The position numbers and the translations under genes were made by a program. A stretch of DNA of 58,679 nucleotides from CAMDBL01 sp964498125 (GTDB taxonomy: Bacteria > Pseudomonadota > Alphaproteobacteria > Rhizobiales > Hyphomicrobiaceae). The stretch covers positions 1-58,679 of the forward strand of contig CAZCGE010000090.1 of the NCBI GenBank assembly GCA_964498125.1. Direction: 5' to 3'. The notes beneath the pieces are model-generated. The model searched no databases, was not told the origin of the DNA, and saw only the letters and a program-made list of their open reading frames with translations. Of this stretch, positions 50,793-58,679 are shown piece by piece. Positions within the stretch are counted from its first letter, which is position 1, and every line of letters begins with the position of its first letter.

Positions 50793-51725
50793 ATGGCCAA
50801 GGCGCGCAAGGTCATCATCACCTGCGCGGTGACAGGGGCGATCCATACGCCGACCATGTCGCCGCATTTGCCGATTACACCCGACGAGATCATCAAGGAC
50901 TCGCTGGCAGCGCTGGAGGCCGGCGCGGCCATTGTGCACCTGCACGCGCGTGATCCGCAGAACGGCAAGCCGGATCAGACGCCTGAAGCCTTTGGCCGCT
51001 TCCTGCCGCGCCTCAAGCAGCAGACCAATGGCGTCATCAACATCACCTCGGGCGGCAGTCCCTACATGCGGGTGGAGGAGCGCGTGCTGCCGGCCGCCAC
51101 CTTCAAGCCCGAAGTCGCTTCGCTCAACATGGGCTCGATCAACTTCGGCCTTTACCACCTGCTCGACAAGTACAAAGAGTTCAAGTTCGAGTGGGAGCGC
51201 ACCCATCTCGAGAATACGCGCGACCTCGTTTTTCGGAATACATTCAAAGACATCGAGTATATCCTGACGACGCTGGGTGACAACGGCACGCGTTTCGAGT
51301 TCGAATGCTACGACATCGCTCACCTCTACAACCTGAAGCACTTCCTCGACCGCGGCCTGGTCAAGCCGCCGCTGTTCGTGCAGTCGGTGTTCGGCCTGCT
51401 CGGCGGTATCGGTCCGCACTACGAAGACGTGGTGATGATGAAGCGCACCTGCGACCGTTTGTTTGGTGACAAATATCAGTGGTCGGTGTTGGGTGCCGGC
51501 CGCAACCAGCTGCCGATCGCGGCCATGGCCGCGGCGATGGGCGCCAACGTCCGGGTGGGTCTCGAGGACTCGCTGTGGTCGGGCCCGGGCAAGCTCGCCA
51601 AGTCGAATGCCGAGCAGGTCGTGCTGGTGCGCAAGATCATCGAAGGTCTGGGGCTGGAAGTGGCCACGCCCGACGAGGCGCGCGAGATCCTGCATCTGAA
51701 GGGGGCCGACAAGGTGGCGTTCTGA
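50793..51725 (+). CDS. Beta-keto acid cleavage enzyme (3-keto-5-aminohexanoate cleavage family)
   Basis: 310 residues. IITCAVTGAIHTPTMSPHLP and AGAAIVHLHARDPQNGKP contain the family's Zn ligands (HLHARD). FECYDIAHLYNLKHFLDRGLV and RNQLPIAAMAAAMGANVRVGLEDS follow the usual pattern. BKACE enzymes split beta-keto acids with acetyl-CoA, the first-known case being lysine fermentation; the substrate range is broad. Start at ATG 50793 with GGGAGGA (50778) before it. It is followed by an importer and a cyclase, so it may act on an imported compound. Confidence 0.9.
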   Translation: MAKARKVIITCAVTGAIHTPTMSPHLPITPDEIIKDSLAALEAGAAIVHLHARDPQNGKPDQTPEAFGRFLPRLKQQTNGVINITSGGSPYMRVEERVLPAATFKPEVASLNMGSINFGLYHLLDKYKEFKFEWERTHLENTRDLVFRNTFKDIEYILTTLGDNGTRFEFECYDIAHLYNLKHFLDRGLVKPPLFVQSVFGLLGGIGPHYEDVVMMKRTCDRLFGDKYQWSVLGAGRNQLPIAAMAAAMGANVRVGLEDSLWSGPGKLAKSNAEQVVLVRKIIEGLGLEVATPDEAREILHLKGADKVAF

Positions 51726-51788
51726 GGGACGGACGCCCAAATCGAAATCACAAATGGCGGTTTGAATTTGCAACGGGAAGGAAAAACC

Positions 51789-53054
51789 ATGGCCAAAATC
51801 ACGCGACGTGACACGCTGGCGCTTGGCGGTGCGGCGACGCTCGCCGCGGGCCTGCCCATGCCGGCCATCGCGCAGGGTACGGGGCCGATCAAGATCGGCT
51901 TTGGCATGGCCTTGTCGGGCGGTCTCGCCGCCGGCGGCAAGGCGGCGCTGCTGTCCTACCAGATCTGGCAGGAGAAGGTGAACGCCGCGGGTGGACTGCT
52001 CGGCCGCAAGGTGGAGCTGGTCTACTACGACGACCAGACCAACCCGGCGACGGTTCCCGGCATCTACTCGAAGCTGATGGATATCGACAAGGTTGATATT
52101 CTGTTGTCGGGCTACGGCACCAACCCGGCCGCCGCCGCCATGCCCATGATCACGCAGCGCAAGCGGTTGATGATGTCGCTATTCGCGCTCACCATCAACG
52201 AGAAGTTCAAGTACGACCGCTACTTCCAGATTCAGCCGACGGGGCCTTCCAACGAGGAATTCAGCCGCGGCTTTTTCGAGATGGCCGCCGGCCTGAACCC
52301 GAAGCCACAGACCGTGGCGATCGCCGGCGCCGACGCGGAGTATCCCCAGATCGCCAATGAGGGCGTGCGCGCGCAGGCCAAGAAGCACGGCTTCAAGGTG
52401 GTCTATGACCGCTTCTATCCGCCGAGCACGATCGACTTCCTCTCGGTCGTGCGCGCCATCAAGGCGACCAATCCCGACCTCTTGTTCATCGCCTCCTACC
52501 CGCCCGATACCGCTGGCATGATCCGCGCCCTGCACGAGGTCGGCTTCAAGGCGCAGATGGTCGGCGGCGGCATGATCGGCGTGCAATTCGCCGCCTTCAA
52601 GCAGCAGCTCGGGCCGATGCTCAACGGCCTGATCACCTACGACGTGTTCGTGCCGGAGAAGACCATGAACTTTCCCGGCGCCGACGAGTTCCTGGTCAAG
52701 TACCGCGAGCGCGCCAAGGCGGCGGGCACCGATCCGCTCGGTCTCTACCTCATCCCATTCGCCTATGCCGAGGTGCAGGTCATCGAGCAGGCGATCAAGG
52801 CCGTCGGCAGCCTCGACGAGGGCAAGCTCGCCGAGTACATGCACAAAGCCAAGTTCACCACCATCATCGGCGATGTCGAGTTCGATGCACTCGGTGAGTG
52901 GAAGCACCCACGCGCGCTGCAGGTGCAGTATCAGGGGGTGGTCGGCAACGACATCGAGCAGTTCAAGCAGCCCGGCAAGCAGGTCATCCTGTTTCCGCTG
53001 AATCTGCGCTCGGGCAATCTGGTCGTGCCCTACGATACGTCGCAGAACAAATAG
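51789..53054 (+). CDS. ABC transporter substrate-binding protein (branched-chain-type, LivK-like)
   Basis: 421 residues with a Tat-like signal (TRRDTLALGGAATLAAGLP) and the periplasmic binding fold: IKIGFGMALSGGLAAGGKAA, the LLGRKVELVYYDDQTNPATV motif and a SYPPDTAGMIRALHEVGFKA domain. The branched-chain amino acid family binds many amino acids or acids; the ligand here is unknown. ATG at 51789 follows AGGAA. The permease and ATPase genes follow in the order of a liv operon, with a terminator-like hairpin in the gap. Confidence 0.92.
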   Translation: MAKITRRDTLALGGAATLAAGLPMPAIAQGTGPIKIGFGMALSGGLAAGGKAALLSYQIWQEKVNAAGGLLGRKVELVYYDDQTNPATVPGIYSKLMDIDKVDILLSGYGTNPAAAAMPMITQRKRLMMSLFALTINEKFKYDRYFQIQPTGPSNEEFSRGFFEMAAGLNPKPQTVAIAGADAEYPQIANEGVRAQAKKHGFKVVYDRFYPPSTIDFLSVVRAIKATNPDLLFIASYPPDTAGMIRALHEVGFKAQMVGGGMIGVQFAAFKQQLGPMLNGLITYDVFVPEKTMNFPGADEFLVKYRERAKAAGTDPLGLYLIPFAYAEVQVIEQAIKAVGSLDEGKLAEYMHKAKFTTIIGDVEFDALGEWKHPRALQVQYQGVVGNDIEQFKQPGKQVILFPLNLRSGNLVVPYDTSQNK

Positions 53055-53077
53055 GCTGTCGCGATCTACTGAACTGT

Positions 53078-53118
53078 CGGCTGCGGTCGCACGAGCCAGG
53101 GCGTGCCGCAGCCGTTTT
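53078..53118 (+). terminator. Attenuator-like hairpin after the binding-protein gene
   Basis: CGGCTGCGG (53078-53086) pairs with CCGCAGCCG (53106-53114), followed by TTTTC. A leaky intrinsic terminator here would give more binding protein than permease, as usual for ABC importers. Confidence 0.55.
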
Positions 53119-53216
53119 CACGCTGACCGATAGTGCCGGTACGGCTGGTCACTGGCGGGCGGATGGGCGACGCGCTTCGGGTGCGCCGAATGGGAGACGT
53201 CGGAGAGCATGAACGC

Positions 53217-54092
53217 ATGATTTTCAGTTGGGATCTGCTCATCAACGCGCTGGTGTCCGGCGTCCTGCTTGGCGGCATCTACTGTGCGCTGGCGGTCGGC
53301 GTGACTGTCGCCTTCGGCATGCTCGACATCAACAACATCGCGCACCCCGCGTTCATCATCACCGGGTCGTACGTCGCGTATTGGTTCAACACCAACTATG
53401 GGGTTGACCCGCTGCTGATCGGGTTTCTGGCCGCGCCTCCAGCCTATCTGTTCGGCCGGCTGCTGTATCGAGCCTACTACTACTCGTTCGAGGCCCGAGA
53501 AGGGGAATCGCTGCAGGGCCTCGCCTTCTTCTTCGGCCTGCTGTTCATCGTCGAGGTCAGCCTGCTGCTGGTGTTCGGCGTCGACTACCGCTTCGTCGAG
53601 GCGCCCTATATCGGTAAGACGCTAAACTTCGGCTTCGTCTCGATCCCGCTTAGGCTGCTGGTGCCGATGGCCGTGGGACTGATTGTGACCTTCGGCATCA
53701 TGGTGTTCATGAACAAGACCTTCATTGGCCGGGCCATCCTCGCCGTGTCGCAGGATGCGGGCGCCTTGCAACTCGTCGGCGGCAGTCCCGTCAAGGTCAA
53801 GGAGGTCGCCTTCGGCATCGCCATGGCCACCGCGATCATCGCCGGCGCGCTGCTGATCATCATCCAGCCGATCGAGCCCTCGATCGGCCGCGAGTACATC
53901 GGCCGCGTCTTCGCCATCTGCGTGCTGGGCGGCATGACCAGCCTGACCGGCACCGTGGTCGCAGCCATGCTGATGGGCATCGCGGAGAGTTTGACGACCA
54001 CGTTCTGGGGCCCGTCCTGGTCGCCCCTGATCGCGTTCGGCATCCTCCTCATCACACTTGGCGTCAGACCCTCGGGTATTTTTGGAAGATGA
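53217..54092 (+). CDS. ABC transporter permease (LivH-like)
   Basis: 291 residues with seven to eight membrane segments; LINALVSGVLLGGIYCALAV and GVTVAFGMLDINNIAHPAF form the typical start. The EAA-like loop near VKVKEVAFGIAMATAI is present. It forms the inner-membrane channel with LivM. Start ATG at 53217 chosen over longer frames that lack homology. The stop overlaps the next start by 4 bp. Confidence 0.92.
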   Translation: MIFSWDLLINALVSGVLLGGIYCALAVGVTVAFGMLDINNIAHPAFIITGSYVAYWFNTNYGVDPLLIGFLAAPPAYLFGRLLYRAYYYSFEAREGESLQGLAFFFGLLFIVEVSLLLVFGVDYRFVEAPYIGKTLNFGFVSIPLRLLVPMAVGLIVTFGIMVFMNKTFIGRAILAVSQDAGALQLVGGSPVKVKEVAFGIAMATAIIAGALLIIIQPIEPSIGREYIGRVFAICVLGGMTSLTGTVVAAMLMGIAESLTTTFWGPSWSPLIAFGILLITLGVRPSGIFGR

Positions 54093-55090
54093 CACAAGAC
54101 CCAATCGCATCACCTCGGGTGGCGGCGCCGGCCCAACAGCGGCGCCCGTTGAGCAACTGGTTGGTGCTGGCGATCAGCACCCTGCTCGGCGTCGGCCTGC
54201 TGCTGATCGTCGACTCGTTCAACATGGACTATGCCTATCTGGCTGCCTACACCGTGCTGCAGTTCATCGTCATGGCGTCCGCCTTCAACATCCTGGCGGG
54301 CTACGGCGGCTACATCAATTTCGGCTCGGCCGGGTTCTTCGGGATGGGGGTCTACACCAGCGTCGTCGTCTACAAGCTGTTCGAGGCGCCGTTCATCGTC
54401 ACGATTCCGTGCTGCATGCTGGTGGCCGGACTGCTCGGGTTTGGCGTGGGCTTTCTCACCCTGCGGCTGCGTGGTATTTTCTTCGCCATCGCGACGCTGG
54501 CGCTCGCCATCGTGCTCAACACGCTGATGATCAATTGGGAGTTCGTTGGCGGCGCGCGCGGCGTCTACGTGCTGCGGCCGAACGAGGTGTGGCTGATCGG
54601 TTCCTACACGCGCTACATGTTCATCGTCATGTTGTTCATGGCGATCGCCTCGGTGCTGATCGCCCGCATTGTCGAGAACTCCTGGCTCGGTCGCGGCCTG
54701 CACGCCCTCAAGGACGACGAGATCGCGGCCGAATGCGCCGGCGTTCCCGCACTCCGCGTCAAGCTGATCGCCACGACGCTGACGGGCGCCATGATGGGCG
54801 CGGCGGGCGCGCCGTTCCCCTACTTCGTCACGTACATCGATCCGGCGACGGCCTTCAACCTGTCGATCGCGGTCAACACGCTGGCCATGCCGCTGGTCGG
54901 CGGCCTCGGCACCTGGATCGGACCGGTGATCGGCGCGGTGCTGCTCGGTTCGCTGCAGCAGATCGCCACCGTCACCATCTCCTCGGCGGCCAACCTGCTC
55001 ATCGTCGGCGTGCTGCTGATGGTGTTCATCGTCGTCGCGCCGCAGGGCATCGTCGGCCTGGTCCGCGGCATCAGGGAGCGATTCAAATGA
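54089..55090 (+). CDS. ABC transporter permease (LivM-like)
   Basis: 333 residues, about ten membrane segments. Family segments are FIVMASAFNILAGYGGYINFG, then SAGFFGMGVYTSVVVYKLFE and LRLRGIFFAIATLALAIV. The second permease of the importer; overlaps LivH by 4 bp and the LivG gene by 4 bp, so the operon is tightly coupled. Confidence 0.92.
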   Translation: MTQDPIASPRVAAPAQQRRPLSNWLVLAISTLLGVGLLLIVDSFNMDYAYLAAYTVLQFIVMASAFNILAGYGGYINFGSAGFFGMGVYTSVVVYKLFEAPFIVTIPCCMLVAGLLGFGVGFLTLRLRGIFFAIATLALAIVLNTLMINWEFVGGARGVYVLRPNEVWLIGSYTRYMFIVMLFMAIASVLIARIVENSWLGRGLHALKDDEIAAECAGVPALRVKLIATTLTGAMMGAAGAPFPYFVTYIDPATAFNLSIAVNTLAMPLVGGLGTWIGPVIGAVLLGSLQQIATVTISSAANLLIVGVLLMVFIVVAPQGIVGLVRGIRERFK

Positions 55091-55812
55091 GCGGCAACGA
55101 GATCGTCGTCGCCAAGGGCATCACCAAGCGCTTCGGCGGCTTCACGGCGCTGAGCGACGTGGACATTACTTTGCGCCAGGGCGAACGGCTGGGCCTGATC
55201 GGGCCCAACGGCTCGGGCAAGAGCACATTCGTCAACTGCCTGACGGGCGCCCTGCCGTTCGAGGCGGGAACCGTCGTCTTCAATGGCACGGACATCTCCA
55301 AGCTGCCGGCCTGGCAGCGCGCGCGCATGGGCATTACCCGCAGCTTCCAGATCCCGCGCCCGTTCCGCGGCCTCACCGTGCGCCAGAACATCGAGGTGCC
55401 GCTGTCCTTCACGGTCGGTCTCACCGATCAGGCGCGCATCGAGCGCGAGGCCGACGAGATCCTCGGCCAGGTCGGGCTTGCCGCCAAGTCGGCCAACAAT
55501 CCCAAGAGCCTGAGCCAGGTCGAGTTGCGCAAGCTGGAGCTTGGCCGGGCGCTGGCCGGGCGGCCGAAAGTGCTGATCGCCGACGAGTCGATGGCCGGGC
55601 TGTCCGACAGCGAGGTCGACGAGATCCTCGTCCTCCTCATGCAGCTCAACAAGTCCGGCATCTCGATCATCCTCATCGAGCACATCATGCGCGCGGTGGT
55701 GCGCTTCTCCGAGCGCGTCGTCGTGCTGGTGACGGGTCAGAAAATCGCCGACGACACCCCCAAAGAGGTGATGGCGCATCCTGAAGTCGTGAGGGCCTAC
55801 CTTGGGCAATAG
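55087..55812 (+). CDS. ABC transporter ATP-binding protein (LivG-like)
   Basis: 241 residues. Walker A GPNGSGKST at residues 39-47, Q-loop near FQIPRPFRGL, signature LSQVELRKLELGRAL and Walker B VLIADESMAGL. The signature and DES instead of DEP differ from the most common LSGGQ/DEP; the key Lys, Asp and Glu are kept. Powers the importer. ATG 55087 overlaps LivM by 4 bp. Confidence 0.92.
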   Translation: MSGNEIVVAKGITKRFGGFTALSDVDITLRQGERLGLIGPNGSGKSTFVNCLTGALPFEAGTVVFNGTDISKLPAWQRARMGITRSFQIPRPFRGLTVRQNIEVPLSFTVGLTDQARIEREADEILGQVGLAAKSANNPKSLSQVELRKLELGRALAGRPKVLIADESMAGLSDSEVDEILVLLMQLNKSGISIILIEHIMRAVVRFSERVVVLVTGQKIADDTPKEVMAHPEVVRAYLGQ

Positions 55813-56536
55813 CATCAGCTTCGACAATGTGCATGCCGGCTATGGCGCCGTCACCGTGCTGCACGACGTATCGATCTCCGTGCGCGATGGCGAGACGGTG
55901 GTGCTGCTCGGCACCAATGGCAACGGCAAATCCACGATCATGCGCTGCATCACCGGCCAGGTGATGCCTTCGCAGGGGCGGATCATCGCCGAGGTCGATG
56001 GCGTGACACACAACCTCGTCGGCAAATCGACCGAGCAGATCGTCGATCTCGGCATCGCACTGGTGCCGGAAGGGCGGCGCCTGTTCCCCAAGCTCACGGT
56101 CGAGGAGAACCTGCTGCTCGGCGCCTTCCGCAAGGCGGCCCGGTCACGGATCAAGGAGAACATGGCTTTCTGCTACGAGACGTTCCCCCGCCTGGCCGAG
56201 CGCAAGGGCCAGCTGGCCGGCTCGATGAGCGGCGGCGAGCAGCAGATGCTGGCGCTGGCGCGCGCGCTGATGTCGGCGCCGAAGATCCTGCTGGTCGACG
56301 AGCCCTCGGTTGGCCTCGCGCCGATCCTGGTGGCGCGCATGATCGAGAAGATCGCGGAATTGAAGGCGCAGCTCGGCCTCACCGTGCTGATGGCCGAGCA
56401 GAACTTCGAGCAGGCGACCCGCATCGCCGACCGCGGCTACGTGCTGGTGCACGGCAAGATCGAGCTCGACGCCCAGAACATCGCCGCACTGCGCGACAGC
56501 GACATCGTCAAGCGGCTGTATCTGGGCTTGGATTGA
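55802..56536 (+). CDS. ABC transporter ATP-binding protein (LivF-like), TTG start
   Basis: 244 residues. Walker A GTNGNGKST near residue 38, signature MSGGEQQMLALARAL near 140, Walker B ILLVDEPSVGL near 158. A TTG start at 55802 overlaps the LivG stop by 11 bp; no ATG or GTG gives a full first strand. Second ATPase of the importer and last gene before the repeats. Confidence 0.9.
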   Translation: MGNSISFDNVHAGYGAVTVLHDVSISVRDGETVVLLGTNGNGKSTIMRCITGQVMPSQGRIIAEVDGVTHNLVGKSTEQIVDLGIALVPEGRRLFPKLTVEENLLLGAFRKAARSRIKENMAFCYETFPRLAERKGQLAGSMSGGEQQMLALARALMSAPKILLVDEPSVGLAPILVARMIEKIAELKAQLGLTVLMAEQNFEQATRIADRGYVLVHGKIELDAQNIAALRDSDIVKRLYLGLD

Positions 56537-56537
56537 T

Positions 56538-56640
56538 GGTCGGGGTCAGACCCGTCCCGCCGGAGGCGGGCAACAATGGGGGGTCTGACCCCTGGCTGGA
56601 ACCGTAGGTGCATGGGGTCTGACCCGCGGGGTCTGACCCC
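56538..56640. repeat. GGGGTC(A/T)GACCCC repeat cluster
   Basis: Four copies of the GGTC(A/T)GACCC palindrome, one with CCCGCCGGAGGCGGGCAA between arms, directly after the LivF stop. Shares its units with 15590-15620 and with the window end. The rest of the gap to 56811 holds only a CG-rich tail. Confidence 0.8.
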
Positions 56641-56811
56641 AGTCGCCGTGCATGTCGCGCGGGCGCGTACCCAAGGGGGCAGACGCAAGCGTCCGACCCC
56701 GCCCCCCCGCGCATCAGCCCCGATGAAATCGCGCTTGCGGAATGCCGGTGGTAATTGTCCAATCGCGTCGCGTGCGCAGCAATAATCATTCAAGAACATC
56801 GGAGGACACCC

Positions 56812-57768
56812 ATGGACATCAAGGTCAGCAGACAAGCCATCAGCGAGGCGCACGCCAAGCTCAGGAATTGGGGCAAGTGGGGCAAGGACGACCAGATCGG
56901 CACGCTGAACTTCGTGACGCCCGAGATGATCGTGAATGCCGCCAAGCTGGTGAAGCAGGGCAAGGTGTTCAATCTCGGCATCCCGCTCGACCAGAATGGC
57001 CCGCAGAAAGCAGGCTTCGGCGGGCGTTGGAACCCGATCCACACCATGCTGGCAACTGGCACGGACGCTGTCGCCGGGCGATTTGACGAGACCTTCAAGA
57101 TCCGCTTCGCCGACGATTCAATCAACATGCCGGTGCAGTGCGGCACGCATTGGGATGCGCTGGGCCACATCTTCTATGAAGACGTTATGTACAACGGCTT
57201 CCCAGCCAAGCTGGTCGACGGCGGCGGCGTGCACAAGTGCGGCATCGAGAATTCGCGCAACAAGATGGTCGGTCGCGGCGTGCTGCTCGACATCGCCCGC
57301 TTCAAGAAAGTCGAGTACCTGGAGGACGGCTACGGCATCTCCAACGACGAGCTGGACGCCTGCGCCAAGGCCGAGGGCGTGACGATCGGCAAGGGCGATT
57401 TCGTCATCCTGCGCACCGGGCAGATGGAGAAGTGCCTGAAGCGCGGCGACTGGGGCACCTATTCGGGCGGCGATGCGCCGGGTGTCAAGTTCGAGAACTG
57501 CTACTGGAGCCACGCCAAAGAGATCGCCGGCATCGCCACCGACACCTGGGGCGTCGAGGTCAGGCCGAACGAAACCGACGAGGCGTTCCAGCCCTGGCAC
57601 TGGGTCGTGATCCCGGCCATGGGCCTGCTGATGGGCGAGATCTTCCACCTGAAAGACCTCGCCGACGACTGCGCCAAGGACAAAGTCTACGAGTTCATGT
57701 TCTCCGGCCCGCCGCTGGTCATCACCGGCGGCACCGGCTCGCCGATCAATCCGGTGGCGATCAAGTGA
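56812..57768 (+). CDS. Cyclase-family metal hydrolase (kynurenine-formamidase-like)
   Basis: 318 residues. MPVQCGTHWDALGHIFYEDVMYNG contains the HxxxDxxxH metal motif of the cyclase/KynB family, in the form THWDALGH. Other segments are GTLNFVTPEMIVNAAKLVKQG and DFVILRTGQMEKC. Enzymes here hydrolyse amides, lactones or imides. ATG 56812 follows GGAGGACACC. It is 276 bp downstream of the importer, after the repeat, so may or may not be in its operon. Substrate unknown. Confidence 0.86.
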   Translation: MDIKVSRQAISEAHAKLRNWGKWGKDDQIGTLNFVTPEMIVNAAKLVKQGKVFNLGIPLDQNGPQKAGFGGRWNPIHTMLATGTDAVAGRFDETFKIRFADDSINMPVQCGTHWDALGHIFYEDVMYNGFPAKLVDGGGVHKCGIENSRNKMVGRGVLLDIARFKKVEYLEDGYGISNDELDACAKAEGVTIGKGDFVILRTGQMEKCLKRGDWGTYSGGDAPGVKFENCYWSHAKEIAGIATDTWGVEVRPNETDEAFQPWHWVVIPAMGLLMGEIFHLKDLADDCAKDKVYEFMFSGPPLVITGGTGSPINPVAIK

Positions 57769-57774
57769 CGTGAA

Positions 57775-57855
57775 GAGGGGAGTAGGGAATGGGGAGTAGG
57801 GATCTCGAACCTGCTTTCTTCCCCTACTCCCAACTCCCAACTCCCTATTCCCCTC
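57775..57855. repeat. G/A-rich hairpin with AACTCCC-type heptamers
   Basis: GAGGGGAGTAGGGAATGG-like left arm (57775-57801) is nearly complementary to the right arm 57821-57855, in which the heptamer AACTCCC occurs twice in tandem with CTACTCC. The form resembles heptamer-based intergenic repeats of other bacteria. Confidence 0.7.
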
Positions 57856-57872
57856 TGCACTTGGAGTCCCCA

Positions 57873-58619
57873 ATGACCGCCCCCAACCTCAAAGGCCAGA
57901 TCGCCCTCGTCACCGGCGCCGGCAAAGGCATCGGCCGTTCCTGCGCCGTCGAACTCGCCAAGGCCGGCGCCACCGTCATCGCCATTGCGCGGACCCAGGA
58001 GGACCTGGACGGCCTCGCCAAGGAAGCCGGTGCTGGCGCCGGCGCGTTCGAAACCTGGATCGGCGATGTGCGCGATCAGGCGTTGATCGATCGCATCAAG
58101 GCGCTGCCGAAAATCGACATCCTCGTCAATAACGCCGGCACCAACAAATTGCAGCACATCATGGATGTCGACGACGCGACGCTCGACCTGCTGATTGGCC
58201 TCAACATCCGCGCCGCCTTCAAAGTGGCGCAGGCCGTCGCCGGCGTCATGATCAAGCAGGGCGGCGGCGGCAACATCGTGCACGTCTCGTCGGTGGCCGG
58301 CCACGTCGGCTCCAAAACGCGCACGCTCTATGCCATGACCAAGCATGCCGTCGAGGGCATGACCAAGGCGATGGCGGTGGAACTGGCCGAGCACAAGATT
58401 CGCGTCAACGCCGTGGCGCCGACCGTGGTGCGCACGCCGATGACGGCGCCGTTCTTCAAGGATCCGCTGTACGAGAAACGGGCGATGGATTCGATCCCGC
58501 TCAAGCAGGTGTGCGATCCCATCGATATCGCCGAGGCGGTGCTCTACCTCGTCTCGCCCGGCGCCAAGATGGTCTCGGGCCTCAGCCTCAAGATCGACGG
58601 TGGCGCGACCGCGCATTGA
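57873..58619 (+). CDS. SDR-family oxidoreductase
   Basis: 248 residues. VTGAGKGIGRSCAVELAKAG near residue 14, NNAGTNKL near 85, HVSSVAGHVGS and the catalytic YAMTK pair near 149-153. The tail VSPGAKMVSGLSLKIDGGAT is the family end. An NAD(P)-dependent alcohol/ketone oxidoreductase. ATG 57873 has TTGGAG before it. It is next to the cyclase and importer genes, so may take part in the same catabolic route. Confidence 0.88.
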   Translation: MTAPNLKGQIALVTGAGKGIGRSCAVELAKAGATVIAIARTQEDLDGLAKEAGAGAGAFETWIGDVRDQALIDRIKALPKIDILVNNAGTNKLQHIMDVDDATLDLLIGLNIRAAFKVAQAVAGVMIKQGGGGNIVHVSSVAGHVGSKTRTLYAMTKHAVEGMTKAMAVELAEHKIRVNAVAPTVVRTPMTAPFFKDPLYEKRAMDSIPLKQVCDPIDIAEAVLYLVSPGAKMVSGLSLKIDGGATAH

Positions 58620-58622
58620 ATT

Positions 58623-58679
58623 GGTCGGTGGTTGGGGTCAGACCGCTTCCGCCAGAGGCGGGCAAGAAAGGATGGGGTC
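58623..58679. repeat. GGGGTCAGACC repeat, cut by the window end
   Basis: GGTTGGGGTCAGACCGCTTC and GAGGCGGGCAAGAAAGG resemble 56538-56640, with the right end missing at the window edge. Confidence 0.75.

Noticed and set aside
54058..55086. Very long frame that joins an out-of-frame reading of the LivM gene to LivG
   Set aside because: The first part has no homology; LivM is read in another frame and LivG has its own ATG at 55087.

Overview
The window is about 58.7 kb of GC-rich, densely coded DNA from an alphaproteobacterium. The evidence is an ATP12-family chaperone, a DUF1036 protein, a DUF1244 protein, a Tol-Pal cluster of alphaproteobacterial type, many CoA-ester and TRAP/ABC uptake genes, and dispersed 43-bp palindromes starting GCATTTTCCG that resemble those scattered through Hyphomicrobiales and Rhodospirillales genomes. 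Genus cannot be fixed from sequence alone. No rRNA, tRNA, CRISPR array or intact transposase was seen.

Layout. 1-2.4 kb: copper handling (multicopper oxidase end, cupredoxin, CusF-like protein) cut off by a 299-bp stray copy of the next gene. 2.7-4.9 kb: PEP-mutase/isocitrate-lyase-like enzyme and an amidase. 5.1-8.0 kb (minus strand): crcB, RluA-type pseudouridine synthase, HAD phosphatase and ATP12 chaperone, overlapping as one operon. Directly upstream of crcB sits an AT-richer three-gene cassette (7995-9351): RelE/HigB-like toxin, XRE antitoxin and a DUF6941-like protein. 9.5-20.9 kb: CoA transferase, SDR, zinc-free bL36, TPR protein, aroC, DCC protein, haloacid dehalogenase, DUF1036, glycerate kinase, RhuM, N-formylglutamate amidohydrolase, DUF1244 and a Cys-rich exported protein. 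21.2-26.4 kb: tolQ-tolR-tolA-tolB-pal with two tandem paralogous mini-lipoproteins (not previously listed-size genes, 45 and 42 aa) between tolB and pal. 26.7-28.4 kb: a compact ParA / ribbon-helix-helix / TIR-domain operon preceded by strong palindromes and closed by a terminator. 28.4-33.3 kb: bicupin, then a TRAP transporter with a hydroxypyruvate-isomerase-like enzyme. 33.4-45.6 kb: monooxygenase-like ABM pair, caspase-like protease with coiled-coil tail, acyl-CoA synthetase, two luciferase-like monooxygenases, gamma-glutamyltransferase, ssb, MFS transporter, sulfurtransferase and enoyl-CoA hydratase-like protein. 45.7-48.0 kb: a toxin-antitoxin cluster (VapBC, DUF2283/DUF4258, RHH/PIN) arranged around a decayed copy of the pccB 3' end. 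48.2-50.4 kb: DUF6584-like protein and intact pccB. 50.8-58.6 kb: beta-keto acid cleavage enzyme, a complete branched-chain-amino-acid-type ABC importer, a cyclase-family metal hydrolase and an SDR, which together look like an uptake-and-catabolism unit.

The most interesting signals are the ParA-RHH-TIR operon with its palindromic upstream site, the three-gene toxin/XRE/DUF6941 cassette, the toxin-antitoxin cluster with the pccB remnant, and a family of nested palindromes (GTAGGTCGGGTCGA...TCGACCCGACCTAC) that occupies one convergent gene junction after another in the right half of the window. Functions below are from recognisable motifs and neighbourhood; no database search was possible.
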